DNA from: Punica granatum
Taxonomy: Eukaryota > Streptophyta > Magnoliopsida > Myrtales > Lythraceae
Assembly: GCF_007655135.1 (NCBI RefSeq)
Contig: NC_045131.1
Span: forward strand, 682,001-746,000
Direction: 5' to 3'
Length of the DNA: 64,000 nucleotides
Positions within the stretch are counted from its first letter, which is position 1, and each line of letters begins with the position of its first letter. The notes beneath the pieces are model-generated. The model did no database searches, had not been told where the DNA came from, and worked only from the letters and a program-made list of their open reading frames with translations. This document shows, piece after piece, positions 45,311 through 56,478 of this stretch. A program made the translations under genes and the position numbers.

Positions 45311-47775
45311 CTATGATGAAGCACTGGGAGTCGTGTTGGAGATTAATTTCACTTCATACAGATTATCTTCTCCTTTCCCTGCAATCAAATGTCCTCCAAA
45401 CATCAAGAGCCTGAAACTACACTCTCTTTTGCCCTCAGAGATGCTAGAGCCGTGAAAACTTTTTATTGATAAATTGGACTTTACCGATTTCAGCCGCAAT
45501 CCCAGGTCCAAAGAATGAAGCAAACTTTGCCTGCGAGAAAAGTTATGTTGCTCATTTGATTTGTGGCCGGTTGGAAAAAATCCTATAATTGAACTATCTG
45601 CTCAACTAACACGAGGCTACCAATGGAAATGAGATCACATTATGGCATGTTAATAGAATATCAGCTTTTTGTTGGTTCTACCTGTCTTTGCTCAAAATCA
45701 GACAGCTGCAGGTCCTTTGCCTCGAATACCAAAACTAAGCAGTATTTACCTTCCTCAGTGACCTAAACAACCATTTCGAAAGAACTCAGATGTAATCTTC
45801 ACTCAACAGCTCCCAAGTAGTTGATATAGCACCTCTTTGTTATTAAACACAAAAGCCATTAACTCAAAGCAGGATATATCAGAGGAACATGTAGAAACAA
45901 TATAACATGGTATTGACTCGAAAGTCTTTTGCTTGAAACTGAAACTTTTAAAACTTACTTCTTCACGGATCATTTGCAATTTAGGCGCACTCCCTCGTGG
46001 GATTCCTCCAGCCTAAGAATTATAGAGTACAGTTAAACTCTTTTCCTTGGCTACAAAATAGATATACAAAAAATGTAAAAAGGAAATTGCGCTCCCGAAA
46101 CCGCACTATGCTCCGGATTGTTCAGTATCTGCAAATTCCAGCAGAACAAGAGGAGTTATACCCGACCATACTGGAAGATTCTTTTCAAAGCTTCATCCAG
46201 ATGCTGCTCATCCCCATAACGGTATCTTGTGACATCATTTTTCACCTAACAAAATATAAACAGGTCATTCTGTGCATAAGTTGAAAAATTTTCTGTGGCT
46301 TGTGAACACAACTTGATGAGATTGAGCAGCTAGTTGATGTAAATGGTCAGTTGGATTATTATGCCCCATGAGTTGAGCTCTGTATGCATAAAAAGGATTT
46401 TTATTTCTTTGAAATTGCATTTGAAAGTTCAAGCTCTAACCCTCGTTATATAGGATGTCCAAAAAGGATTCAACATGAAGAAGATACCTTCCACATTATG
46501 AGGAAGTTAAGGTGAATAAATTTGTCGCACCAAAATGAAGAGGATAAAAGCACTGCAGGCAGTAGCTGCCTGGCAAGTGTTTGAGTTTGAGCCAGAATGA
46601 TTATACCTGCTTCAAGATTGGGGTGGCGCATGTTTCCTTCAGCGCTTGTGCATCTGAATACGTCAAGCACGGCACTGGCTTGAGCTCTGCATACTGCAAC
46701 AGAATTGACAAAACACAAATCAATGTTACCTTGTGTCAGTATGGATGGGCCAGAAAATCCTTACAGGATCCATATGCACAGAATAGAGCTCATAATATTC
46801 TTTACCAATGCAGAGAAAGAAACTTTGCAGGTAATAAAGAAACTTTGCAGGTAATATGAATTGATCCAATGGTTTGGATGAAGTTCAATGAGGCGGGAAA
46901 ACCGCAACTTGATGGAGCCTTGAGAGAAGAATTTACCTTGAGAGCCATGCCAATAATTGCAAGCGGGAAGCCGTAGGTTAACATCAAGGCTGACCATTCT
47001 GATCCTGGAAGTACATTGAAGTACGCTCCAAACCCGTAACTATAAACGCATGTATTACATTGAGATAATGTGAGATGAAGGGCAAGCGGTAGTGACGTCC
47101 CAAATGAAACCAGAGGAAGGAGACGAACTTACGACAATAAGGAGATCCCAGCACCCAATCCGATAACACCAAATGACACCTACGACATACCATTAACGCC
47201 ACAACGTAAATGTCTAACAGGATGAAACATGGAATAGTAATAACATAAACGAGGTACCCTCTAATGGGTACAGCATGGAAATGTAAAATCATCATCTGAA
47301 AGAGGACCATGCGTTCCTCTGCTTCCCCATTCAGGCAAACACAATTTCCAGCAAACAAGAGCCGAAGGATGCCAGTCGAACTTGTAAGACGGACCTAGAG
47401 CTCTACGGAAGACGGCCATTATACCAACAAATATATCCCATTTCCTATGTTTATCGATGCATTCCATTTCACAGAGCGCGACACGAACAGAAAACGAAGG
47501 CAAGGAAGAACCTTGGCGAGAGAGAACCCTTCGTCAGGGACGACGGCCTTGCTGACGGAAGATGGCGAATCGGCTGCTCTGGCCAAGACCTCTACCCTCC
47601 TGATCGGCTGATGGCGTGTCGAAATGGAGACAGACGGTCGCAATCGAGTCTGAACGAGGCATCGGAGGGGCTGCCCCGGGTGGAGAGAAGGGGAGTTGCA
47701 GATTCCGAATCGGGGTTCGTGAGTGCAGAGGATTGTATCTCCCCTAGCTAAAGAAGCCGCCATATTCATGCTCAT
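45311..47775 (-). CDS. Plastid-targeted DUF2854-like membrane protein
   Basis: Exons: 47512-47775, 47133-47179, 46937-47039, 46607-46693, 46162-46245, 45959-46012, 45682-45762, 45485-45530, 45311-45378; 834 nt, 277 aa, all GT-AG and in frame. The first about 75 residues are rich in Ser, Arg and Pro and low in acid, like a chloroplast transit peptide. Two hydrophobic Gly-rich segments follow (VSFGVIGLGAGISLLSYGFG and ALMLTYGFPLAIIGMALKYA). Then come AELKPVPCLTYSDAQALKE, the basic VKNDVTRYRYGDEQHLDEAL and a C-terminal AKFASFFGPGIAAEIG. From memory this order matches DUF2854, a family shared by cyanobacteria and plants whose biochemical role is not established. A photosynthetic-membrane role is inference. 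The start could be the Met at 47769 or 47763 instead. Confidence 0.8.
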
Positions 47776-49378
47776 CGTATCTATCGTCTGCTATCTCTCC
47801 CTAGATCGAGTTATCCTGAGAATGGGGAAGAAGAGAAGAAGATTGGAGCTAGCAGTTGCAGGCAGACAGGCAGCAGCAGCAGGCGGATGATGAAGAAGAA
47901 GAAGAAGAAGGATGAGCAGAGCTAAAGCCGAGTGGAAATTTCTTTCTGCTGCGCTCTCGACCGCCAAAATTCAGGATTACGTGTATGTAATATTTCTCTC
48001 CCATTCCCAATATTCTTTCTTCGCATATTATTTATTTCTTTTTATTTAATTTGGAAAATTATCCGGAAAGTAATTAGACATAGCCCAAAGCCCTGTAGGC
48101 CCAATTCAATTAACTAAGCTAGACTGAGCCCATTAGGCCTCATAGTCATGGACACTTCAAGCCCAAAATAACACAGCCCGAAATGTTCTTGTAATGTCTA
48201 CTGACGTCTAGTCTAGGGGCCTCATCTCATGGTCAGTGTGCTCGGCTTTATTTTTCTTGGGTGGAATCAGTTCAGTGTGCCTTTTACTTCACTATCCGAG
48301 ATAGTCAGATTGATTTCCGAGATATGATTAATCGCTTATATCGCATGTGATAAAGCTAAGTTCCGTCGGTCATGCCCATAAGTTCCAAGCAATGGACTCG
48401 TGATCATGAAATCATTTGTCTTTTGAATTACCAATTATGTTCGTTCATTCGTGATGGAAAATATTATATGATTTACTTCAGCTCAGTTATCCATATGCAC
48501 ATACACAGAACGTTCTTAAAATGCTTTTCTCTCTTCTTTTTTTTTTTTTTTTCTTGAACAACTGGAGCATTCAAATCTCGGTAATTTTCACCTCTAGTTG
48601 ACGTAAATCAGTGGCCGCGATCTGGTCGATGGGGACCCAGCACATCAATGATTTGAGGATTGTTGACAAGGACGGTGACAGCCCACAATCCCTCATTCAC
48701 ATGCGTTGGTAGTCACAATTATCATTTCTCTCTTGCAATGCCCCTCTTGTATCTCCTTTTGATCCTCAATCCAACCCATATTGAAAGCAACCCAACGAAG
48801 AACCCTCACTCATCATTGTCATTCAACTGAAAGAGTGTATGTAATCGAACCGAACATACAAGCACGCGGCCCACACCCTTAACGAACGTGAAGATGAAGT
48901 GACTCTGAGCAATCAATTTAGGTCTCGGACCAACATGCAGATATCAGATGCAGAGAAAGCTTGTTCGCATTGTTTGTTGGGCGTTAATATGAAGTTTCTC
49001 AGGTTTTTTTTTTTTTTTTTCAGTGCACAAGTCGGAGCCTAAGCTCGGAAAGGAAGTTTCGCAGTATATATTCTTCCGGTACGTACATGAGTACATTGAT
49101 ACTATGCTGCCGTGGCAACCGAAATTTGAATTTTAAGATTTTCTGACATACAGGAGAGAACAGAACAAATAGCCATTAGCCCTACGCTACCCTTCAACGA
49201 CAAAATGTACTATACTATACTACTATAGTTAACTTCCATATAAGAGCTAGAGCTAGAGCTAGAGCTAGAGCTAGAGCCGTCCTCCACAGTCCCAGTCCAG
49301 TACACTTCATTAGCTACAACTTCCGAGCTATAGCCCTCTCTAGTCCCTGTTGCTTTATAGTTGATTCCATAATCAACC
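47776..49378. other. Intergenic region between divergent genes
   Basis: It holds a GAAGAA tract near 47889-47910 and several GCCCA motifs at 48080-48180, which may serve the minus-strand gene. T-runs lie at 48538-48554 and 49005-49020. The GAGCTA hexamer repeat at 49243-49277 sits about 100 bp before the plus-strand gene. No coding region is supported. Confidence 0.55.
49243..49277. repeat. AGAGCT hexanucleotide repeat
   Basis: Nearly six copies in a row, in the probable 5' leader or proximal promoter of the gene at 49379. Confidence 0.9.
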
Positions 49379-50586
49379 ATGGAACAGAAGCCCTGCACGG
49401 CTTATAGCAGCAGTCTTCTGCCCCGTGAAGATAATCCCGAGTTCAATCTTCGGGACTGGGACTCGAAGGCCAGCAGAATCAGCCGCCAAACTACAAACTC
49501 GAGAAGGTTCTCTGCCTCGAACATCACCGGCTTAAGGGAGGACCCTTGCCGGTCTTTCAGGTCCAACATCACCATCTCCAGCACCGCTTCTTCTCCCGGT
49601 TACCCTTTCAAAGGTACTCCCCCCTCTCTGTCTGGCCCTGTTTCTCTTGTCTAATCTTTTATTTATTGCGCGGTTTATCAACGTGTTTTTTTTTTTTTTT
49701 GTGGGGGGGTTAACTGTCAAGCTCGGGTCATTTGATTTTCTCGATCGCTTTCTTTCCATCTGCAGAGGAGATTGATCCGTCGACATACTCATTCACCACA
49801 GCTCTTAGAGGTATGGACATATAAATATTGTTCGTCTCAACTTCTAGAATGTGTCTAGCCCCGGGGAGGTTTTTCCAGCCCCTCAGTTTTCGGTTCAAGA
49901 GAGCAACTCCAGTTTTCCCTTCTCTCGTATGAAGAACCATTGAGGAAAACTTTCCGGAATATGAAATAATATAGAAAGTGACAGCATTCGTCGACCATTT
50001 CATCATGCAGCATTGCAGGCAAAGTCGGCATACAACAATTTGGATTGCTTATCGCCCGAGGGGTTCGCTCTGAACTCCAAATGGAATGATGCTGAGAAGT
50101 ACATATGTAATCCGCTCTCAGGACAGGTCCCGATGGAGTGCCTGTCGGCGAGGTCCTTCCGTAACTCGCGCAATCGAATCACAATGTCTGCTCCTCTCAT
50201 TTACTTTGCTAAAACAAGAACTGCACAGCCGAAGCCTTCTCTAACTGCACGAAAAAGCCTGTTTCAAATCCCAATCGAAGGTTGGTTTGGGACTACTTAA
50301 ATTAACATGTTTCCGGCATGTCATATCGTCTAGCTATTCCTTATTATAAAAATGAATGTGAATGTATGTCACAGAGAAGGAAGTGGTGGGAATGACTAGG
50401 GATGTGGGCATTCAAAGCACAGAAGCTGATATTAAGGGTTCAAGCAGCAGCAGCAGCAGCAGCAGCAGCCCGAGCCCCACTTCAACCCCATCCATCGGAG
50501 AGAGAATGTACAAACGGTTCGCGACAGAAAGCGGAGAATTATCCAATTCGACTTCAAAGCCAAAGTCCGAGGAAGAGGTACAATAA
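49379..50586 (+). CDS. Plant-specific protein of unknown function
   Basis: Exons: 49379-49613, 49766-49810, 50011-50280, 50375-50586; 762 nt, 253 aa. All joins are GT-AG in the same phase (one base carried over), which argues for a real gene. The N-terminus is Ser/Arg-rich. The centre holds ALRALQAKSAYNNLDCLSPE, KWNDAEKYICNPLSGQVP and NRITMSAPLIYFAKT. The C-terminus has TRDVGIQST, a ten-Ser run coded by AGC repeats (50442-50471) and a Lys/Glu end. WNDAEKYI resembles the WDDAEKWI-type motif in N-terminal parts of some remorin-like plant proteins, but there is no remorin coiled-coil C-terminus. No signal peptide or membrane span is seen. I do not recognise it with certainty and assign no function. 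Confidence 0.7.
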
Positions 50587-50789
50587 TGTAGTTGATATGT
50601 TTTTTTAAAGCCGCGACAAAAATATACGTATGTACGAGAATTTAGAGGACTGTATATGTTTTTTTTTTTTATATAGTTATCATAGGATTCTTTTATTGAA
50701 GGGGAGAGCACCTCCTTGCGTCAGTTCATAGAGAATACAGAGGAATAGATTCTATGCATTATTATTGCAAGTTCCATCTTTTCTTTTGC

Positions 50790-50794
50790 TTTTT

Positions 50795-50837
<43 letters not shown>
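50790..50837. repeat. Homopolymer pair: 15 T then 33 G
   Basis: An uninterrupted poly-T tract (50790-50804) directly followed by 33 G (50805-50837), about 200 bp after the stop of the gene ending at 50586. G runs of this length are rare in plant DNA and may be an assembly or base-calling artefact. Confidence 0.9.
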
Positions 50838-50839
<2 letters not shown>

Positions 50840-51800
50840 GCATGCGAGTTCCATTTTGTGCTTGAAAAGATATAAAATTAGAAAATAATAAAAACTAACG
50901 ATAATAATTTCATTCCCGCCCAAGAAAGGGGAATGGGAGAAATCAAAATAAATGGTCCCTTCCCTTGTAAAGGGTCTGGCTTGGGGGGCAACATGTGCCG
51001 TACAGTGTCTTATCTCTCTCACTCTCAGAGGAAGCCCACAATCGTTGTCCTCCTCTACATGTCCGCCAGCCTGCTTTTTCAGAAATTCATCGTCTCTGTT
51101 GTTTATCTCTTTTTTTAAAATAAATAAATAAATAAATTATATTTATCTTTTTGTTCCTTCTTTCAAAAAGATATTACTTTTGTTTCAAAAAGAAAATAGA
51201 AAATATCTGTCAATGAAAGCGAAAGTTTTAAGAGGCAAAACCCCTTTTTGTAACTTTGTTCAGCGTTTGAGTCTTTTGAATTTTTTTTTCGAAAGGGTGG
51301 ACGGATTGCATGTCACTGCCATCAACTTGCAAATCCTATGTGGGTGTGTATGTACAAGTGTGTGTAGGCCTCTTATGTAATTTCCTGTTTGTTTTCTTGC
51401 GTGAGGGAGCCAACAAAGGCATAACAATTCATAAAAGGATTTACATACGTGCCTTTCAAGTTTAAGACAGAGAGTAATTAATTAACATAATTTTAATTTT
51501 AATTTGAAGCAGTTTTTTTTTTTTTATGTGCTAGTAGTCACTGCATGAGGGGTAGCTTTCAATCCATTGAAAAAAAAATGAATTGAATGCTTTCTAATTT
51601 TAATTTTTCGTTTTGGAGTTATTCAATTTTCAGTGAAAGAGGGAGAGAGCATCAGATGAATGATTATTTGCTGTTTTGGGTTTCTTTTAACCGTTTGAGG
51701 TACAAAACATTCATGTGCCTCAGCCTCAGGGGCCCCCCTGGTTCCTTCCATTACACGCACATTCTCATTGATCATGCTGCTCTGCACCACCACACCAGCA

Positions 51801-51845
51801 CATCCATCCATCCATCCATCTATCTATCTGTCTGTCTGTCTGTCT
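51801..51845. repeat. Compound tetranucleotide microsatellite (CATC)n(TATC)n(TGTC)n
   Basis: Three related tetramer blocks run into one another, as expected from stepwise mutation of one array. Confidence 0.95.
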
Positions 51846-52484
51846 AATAATCATCGTACAGGTAATACTGAAAATAATCAGAAACATTCACAGTTTTTAT
51901 CATTGACGAGTGCTTTTTGTCATAACAATATGGCTTGATTCCAGTCACAAAGCACGGCTTGCGGTTTTGGTGTTTAAAGCGGGGTCTATCGTTGTGTTGG
52001 GTCCAGGTCGGAGCAGAGAAAGGAGGAGGAGGAGAGGAGGAAGGCAAAGTAGAATCATCCAAAGGAGATCTGATCACTGGGGAAAGCCATCAGAAAGGAT
52101 CATATGACGATGACCGTCATCATGATCGAGAGGCAGATCAGGAGGACGACCAGGAGGAAGAGGAGAAGATTCACAGCCACAGCCACAGGAGAAGGTGGCA
52201 GCCAAGTGGGTGCCTGTCGTGGATGAGATCAAGGAGGCTGCAGTGGCACAAAGTCAGACCGCAAAGAACCAATAAGAAACCTCTCTTTGTTTCTTGCTCC
52301 AGCGCTAGGAGGTGCTAGCCAGGCCCAGCTAGCTCAGCTTCTTGCTTGCTAGAAATGATTCCAAGGATAGTATAATAAGTGAGAATATCCAGCTAAACTC
52401 ATCATCTCTGGATGGGCATTTTCGTGTCATCTGAGTCTATTACAATCGTTACATATATATTCTGTGGAACATTAATAACTCATT

Positions 52485-53250
52485 TGATTTCGCAATCTAA
52501 TTTTAAGATTTTAACTTTAACTTTGATTCTAATCACTACACATTAAAAGTCGACAACACAATTATTATTATTTTCATTTTTCTTTAATTTTTTTAACCAT
52601 TCAATTCAAATTTTAATAATAAATTTTCTCAATTATTCATTACTTTTTCCACAATTTAATAATATAATTATTACTTTTTTCAACTATTAATTATTTTTTC
52701 ACATTTTTTTCTCATAATTTAACATCACAATCATTACAAACCAATTAAAATTAAAACTCAACTCAACTCAATTCTAAAATCAAACACACTATAATATTTT
52801 GAAACATATCACATTTGAGATAAAAGCGTCGTGAGTCATATGTAAACAAAATGTGAATCCAGATCTATAGTTCCTTAGGTGTGTTTGTTTTTTAAAAAAT
52901 TCTCAACTCAACTCAATTTCACTTATTTTCAATTCAACAACAAAATCCTTACTTTTTAAAAAATTTAAATCTTTTTAATCATTCAATTCAATTTTTAATA
53001 TTAAATTATCTAAATTATTCATTACTTTTCACAATTCAACAACACAATAATTACTTTTTCACACTTTTTCTCATGATTTAACAATACAATCATTACAAAC
53101 CAAATAAAATCAAAACTCAACTCAACTCAACTCTAAATCCAAACGCACTCTTAGACATTTGATCTATACATCCACAACAAAACTATCACATTTGAGATAA
53201 AAGCGTCACGAGCCATATGTAAACAAAATGTGAACCCGGATCTATACTTT
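52485..53250. repeat. Direct repeat of about 375 bp, each copy ending in the same 70-bp flank
   Basis: The blocks at about 52807-52872 and 53184-53249 are near-identical; both contain CACATTTGAGATAAAAGCGTC and ATATGTAAACAAAATGTGAA. Each follows an AT-rich MITE-like body ending in ACTCAACTCAACTC, so a MITE plus flank seems to have been duplicated in tandem. A further partial repeat (ATTTGATCTATACATCCACA) recurs at 53158 and about 53256. Confidence 0.7.
52876..53152. mobile_element. MITE-like element with GTTTG-type inverted ends
   Basis: The left end TAGGTGTGTTTGTTTTT and the right end (read on the other strand) TAAGAGTGCGTTTGGATTT form imperfect inverted termini. Inner ends carry repeated AACTCA units. 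The interior is AT-rich and non-coding. A more decayed relative precedes it at about 52485-52795. Confidence 0.6.
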
Positions 53251-53520
53251 CTCTGTTATTTGATCTATACATCCACAACAAAACTATCTATGGGCACATG
53301 ACAAGGATCGATTGGAGTCGAACGTAGATGCATGAGAGGAGGGCTCCCGTCTATGTTAGAAGTGATCATGGGATGACCAAAGGTCAGACTTGATCTATTA
53401 TTATTATTCAGAAAAAAGGTGGATGTCCATGGGCTTCAGATTTTTCTGGCTGATCCTAGAATGTTTGTCCAGGGCCTAGGCCCAGGACCAGACCCTGCCC
53501 TGCCCACTGGGTCTATATAT

Positions 53521-53542
53521 GTGTGTGTGTGTGTGTGTGTGT
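53521..53542. repeat. (GT)n microsatellite
   Basis: About eleven GT units following a short TA run. Confidence 0.9.
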
Positions 53543-55288
53543 TTGAGAAGGCCCAAGCCAAATCCTGACTGCGCCCATGAATCATGATCACAGCAGGAGT
53601 CCTGCTCTCGTGCCAGAGTAATCTATCTGCATCGTTTGGTCTGTCTGACGGCCGTTTAATTAAGGGTGGTAGTGGAATTGAATCATTCAGATATATAAGT
53701 TAAAGTCAAGATTTACTCTTATGATCTGGATTAATTAAATCTCGTTAGACCTCCGAATGCTTCGGTGGCGCACATCAAAAGATATGCAGGGGAAATCCAT
53801 TCACTTTCTCAAAGAGTAGATGAGGCGAGGGAACTCCCAAGCCTAAAGAAGCAAGAAACACAATAATATAACTAAAGCTTGTCACATGTGGATGCATGAT
53901 TTATGTTTGATACTAAACCCAGAGTCCTTAACGTGTGCGCGTTCGAAGAAATCTAAGAAATGTATTGCATTTAAGTCAATTCAATTGTTAGATCCCGCTG
54001 GCACTGTCCATGATGAGATGATGCATTGCATGCAATACACACGCCGAGCAAAAAAAAAAAAAAAAACAAGAAGAAGAAGAGGCAATATACACACGATTCA
54101 CATGATTATAGTCAGACACAAAGTCAGCTCTTCATTTTTCACATGGTGGAGTACTGTACTCTCTAGATAGATCTGTCATCAAGGGCAACAGAAATTGATG
54201 TGCTTAACATTGAAATTAGTCCACTTGCCTCTGAAATTCAATCTATCTATCAAGAGTATTATTGGTCACTCGATCACTCACTCACTTCACGACCCTAAAT
54301 TCCTAACCAAGTGTAATCCTTTCACATTTTGTTCTTGTCTTCAGCAATAATTTGGTGAGATATATACTTGTAGAAAAATGAACCGTGCGTGAATTAGACA
54401 GCACATCCTATACCGGCCATATGAGATTTAAGGGAAAAAAAATATTTCAGGGGTTATATGAGACTCAAGTTCAATCACTTAATAGCTCGAGATTTTGCAT
54501 TGAAAATGGCCTCTCATAAAGTCAATGGAAATTTTATAAATTCCACTTCTCGTTTGTTTTCTGTTTAGTATGTACGGATGGATCACCGAGAGTAACTATT
54601 CTCTAAGATATGAGTTGGCATATAGTAAGTATCATGCCAATTGCCAAACCATTGGTACAGTGATATCCATTAAGTATCATATCAAATAGAAAGAAATTAT
54701 AAGCATTACACACGACAACACATGGATAACTTTAGCACTAGAGCACGTATTGATCAGGTGATTTCTGCTTGCTATCACCATCTAATAAGTAATAACACGG
54801 AGTGAGACCGAACAGGTCACTAGATAAAAAGTGAGATCAAACAGATCAGGGAATTGGTACTCATGGATAAATGATCAGAAAAATGAAGGATTTAGCGAGC
54901 TTTAGTTTATCATTATTCGTCCACAATACGTTACCAAGAGAAGCTAACATCTCATGTACCAAACTAACTCCCTGTAATGGACAACGTATGGAGAAGTGGG
55001 CCAAAACAGACACGGCTCGAGTAGAATATGAAAAGAAAAGGGGGGAGGGGGGGAGGAAATATAATGGCAAAGGCAAACCCACTAATCACCATACCATACC
55101 ATACCATACCATTCCATTATTGCTTTGCTTTCACCATCAAGGGAAAGATGCATCATTGATCTGATCATCCCACTAGCTCACCACACCACTTCCAGATCAG
55201 TTCAGGGGAGGAATTTCCACATTAAAAAAAGAAAAGGAAAAAAAAAAAAAACAAGAACTAGAAAAAAACAGAATAAGAAACTATTCAG

Positions 55289-55691
55289 TCAGTCGGTGAA
55301 GTTGGCGATGGTAGCGCCGGGCTCACAGGCCTTAGCGGCCGGGGCTGGCTCCACGGAAGGGCTGGGGTCTACGGGGTTTACCAGCAGCTCCTCCGGGAGG
55401 TCCTTGATCCCCTTGATGTAGAAGGTGTAGAAGAGCTTGAAGGGGAAGATGAGCTGCTGCAGCTTCACCTGGCCATACGCCCCCTCGAAGACCCCCGACC
55501 CGCCGGTGATGGCCAGGTAGGTGTCCTCGTAGGTGAGGTAGGGCCCCTGCACCGCTAAGTGGCCGTAGTCCCCGAAGTAGAAGCTGAATATGGCCTCGTA
55601 CCTGTCCCCCTTCTTCTCCGGCTTGTTCTGAATCAGTAGGCATATCCCCGCCGTGATCCCCACCCTCTTCTTCAGGTCCCCACTGTACACC

Positions 55692-55725
<34 letters not shown>

Positions 55726-56342
55726 TTTCCACACACACCAACAACAAATCACTAAAATATGTCCGATTTGGGGCAAGAAGCTGATCGAGACAGTAGAGGT
55801 TGTCGCTTGTCAGTCAGTAAAAATCGGAACTTTTTGCTTGGGAAAGCCATAAATTTACGAACTTTGTTGCTGAAAGGTACAAGATCGCCGAGGGAGTTGA
55901 CAGATTTCTGGCTCAGCCGGAGGTACGCCGGGCTTCCACGGTCTCTCTCGTTGATCTCGTACACGTACAGTTCTTGGACTTTAGCTGCACAAATCAAATC
56001 AGACACTGATTACTTAACAGAAAGGCAGATTCAACCAGATCAAGCCCACAGACAAAAAAAGAAGAAGAACAAGAAAGATCTTGCTAATTAATCAATCCTA
56101 CATGGCCTTGAATCATCCGAAGGGCTCGCCTGGCTCCTGCAGGTGAACGGCCTTCTGGCAACTGCTGAAAACCCGAGCTTAGCGGGAGCTGAGATCAGCT
56201 TAGGAGCTTGAGCAAGAAACTGGCTCGAGCCCTTTAATGTTGAGGCTACGCCGGCTTTGCTTGGAGCCGCCGACAGCCTCGGGGCAGCTAGTCTCATTGA
56301 AGGAGAGACTGTTCTAAGAGCAGCAGAGCTTGAACACGCCAT
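55289..56342 (-). CDS. AOC: Allene oxide cyclase, chloroplastic
   Basis: Plastid enzyme that cyclises the unstable allene oxide 12,13-EOT to cis-(+)-OPDA, the step fixing stereochemistry in jasmonate synthesis. Exons: 56102-56342, 55863-55984, 55289-55690; 765 nt, 254 aa, the usual length. The start is the Met of [10 protein letters not shown] at 56342, giving a Ser/Ala-rich transit peptide of about 75 residues. The conserved core follows: [86 protein letters not shown]. It ends in an unusual Pro/Ala-rich segment ([19 protein letters not shown]) before IANFTD. A TA repeat at 55695-55722 abuts the acceptor of intron 2. Confidence 0.97.
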
Positions 56343-56470
56343 AATTCTCTGGTTTCCTGCCTCTTCTTCTTCGAAAAAATGCCTTCTTCTGTGACGGCAG
56401 CAGTGCAGGAGGAGGAAGGTCCACAGGAAAGGGGGGTATTGATGAGGAAATAGTGCGGGAATGATGCCAT

Positions 56471-56478
56471 TTTTATAG
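56471..56478 (-). promoter_or_regulatory. Candidate TATA box of the AOC gene
   Basis: CTATAAAA on the minus strand, about 130 bp upstream of the AOC start codon, which leaves a leader of roughly 100 bp. Confidence 0.5.

Larger units (their letters stand above)
50838..55288. other. Gene-poor, repeat-rich intergenic stretch
   Basis: It holds a compound tetranucleotide repeat at 51801-51845, MITE-like repeats at 52485-53250, a TG repeat at 53521-53542, an A-run at 54050-54066 and an ATACC/CCATA repeat at 55091-55113. A 127-codon open frame at 51935-52318 is rich in Glu, Asp, Lys and His and lies after a GGTCCAG acceptor-like site. It might be an exon of something, but it has no recognised domain and no matching neighbouring exon. 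Confidence 0.5.
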
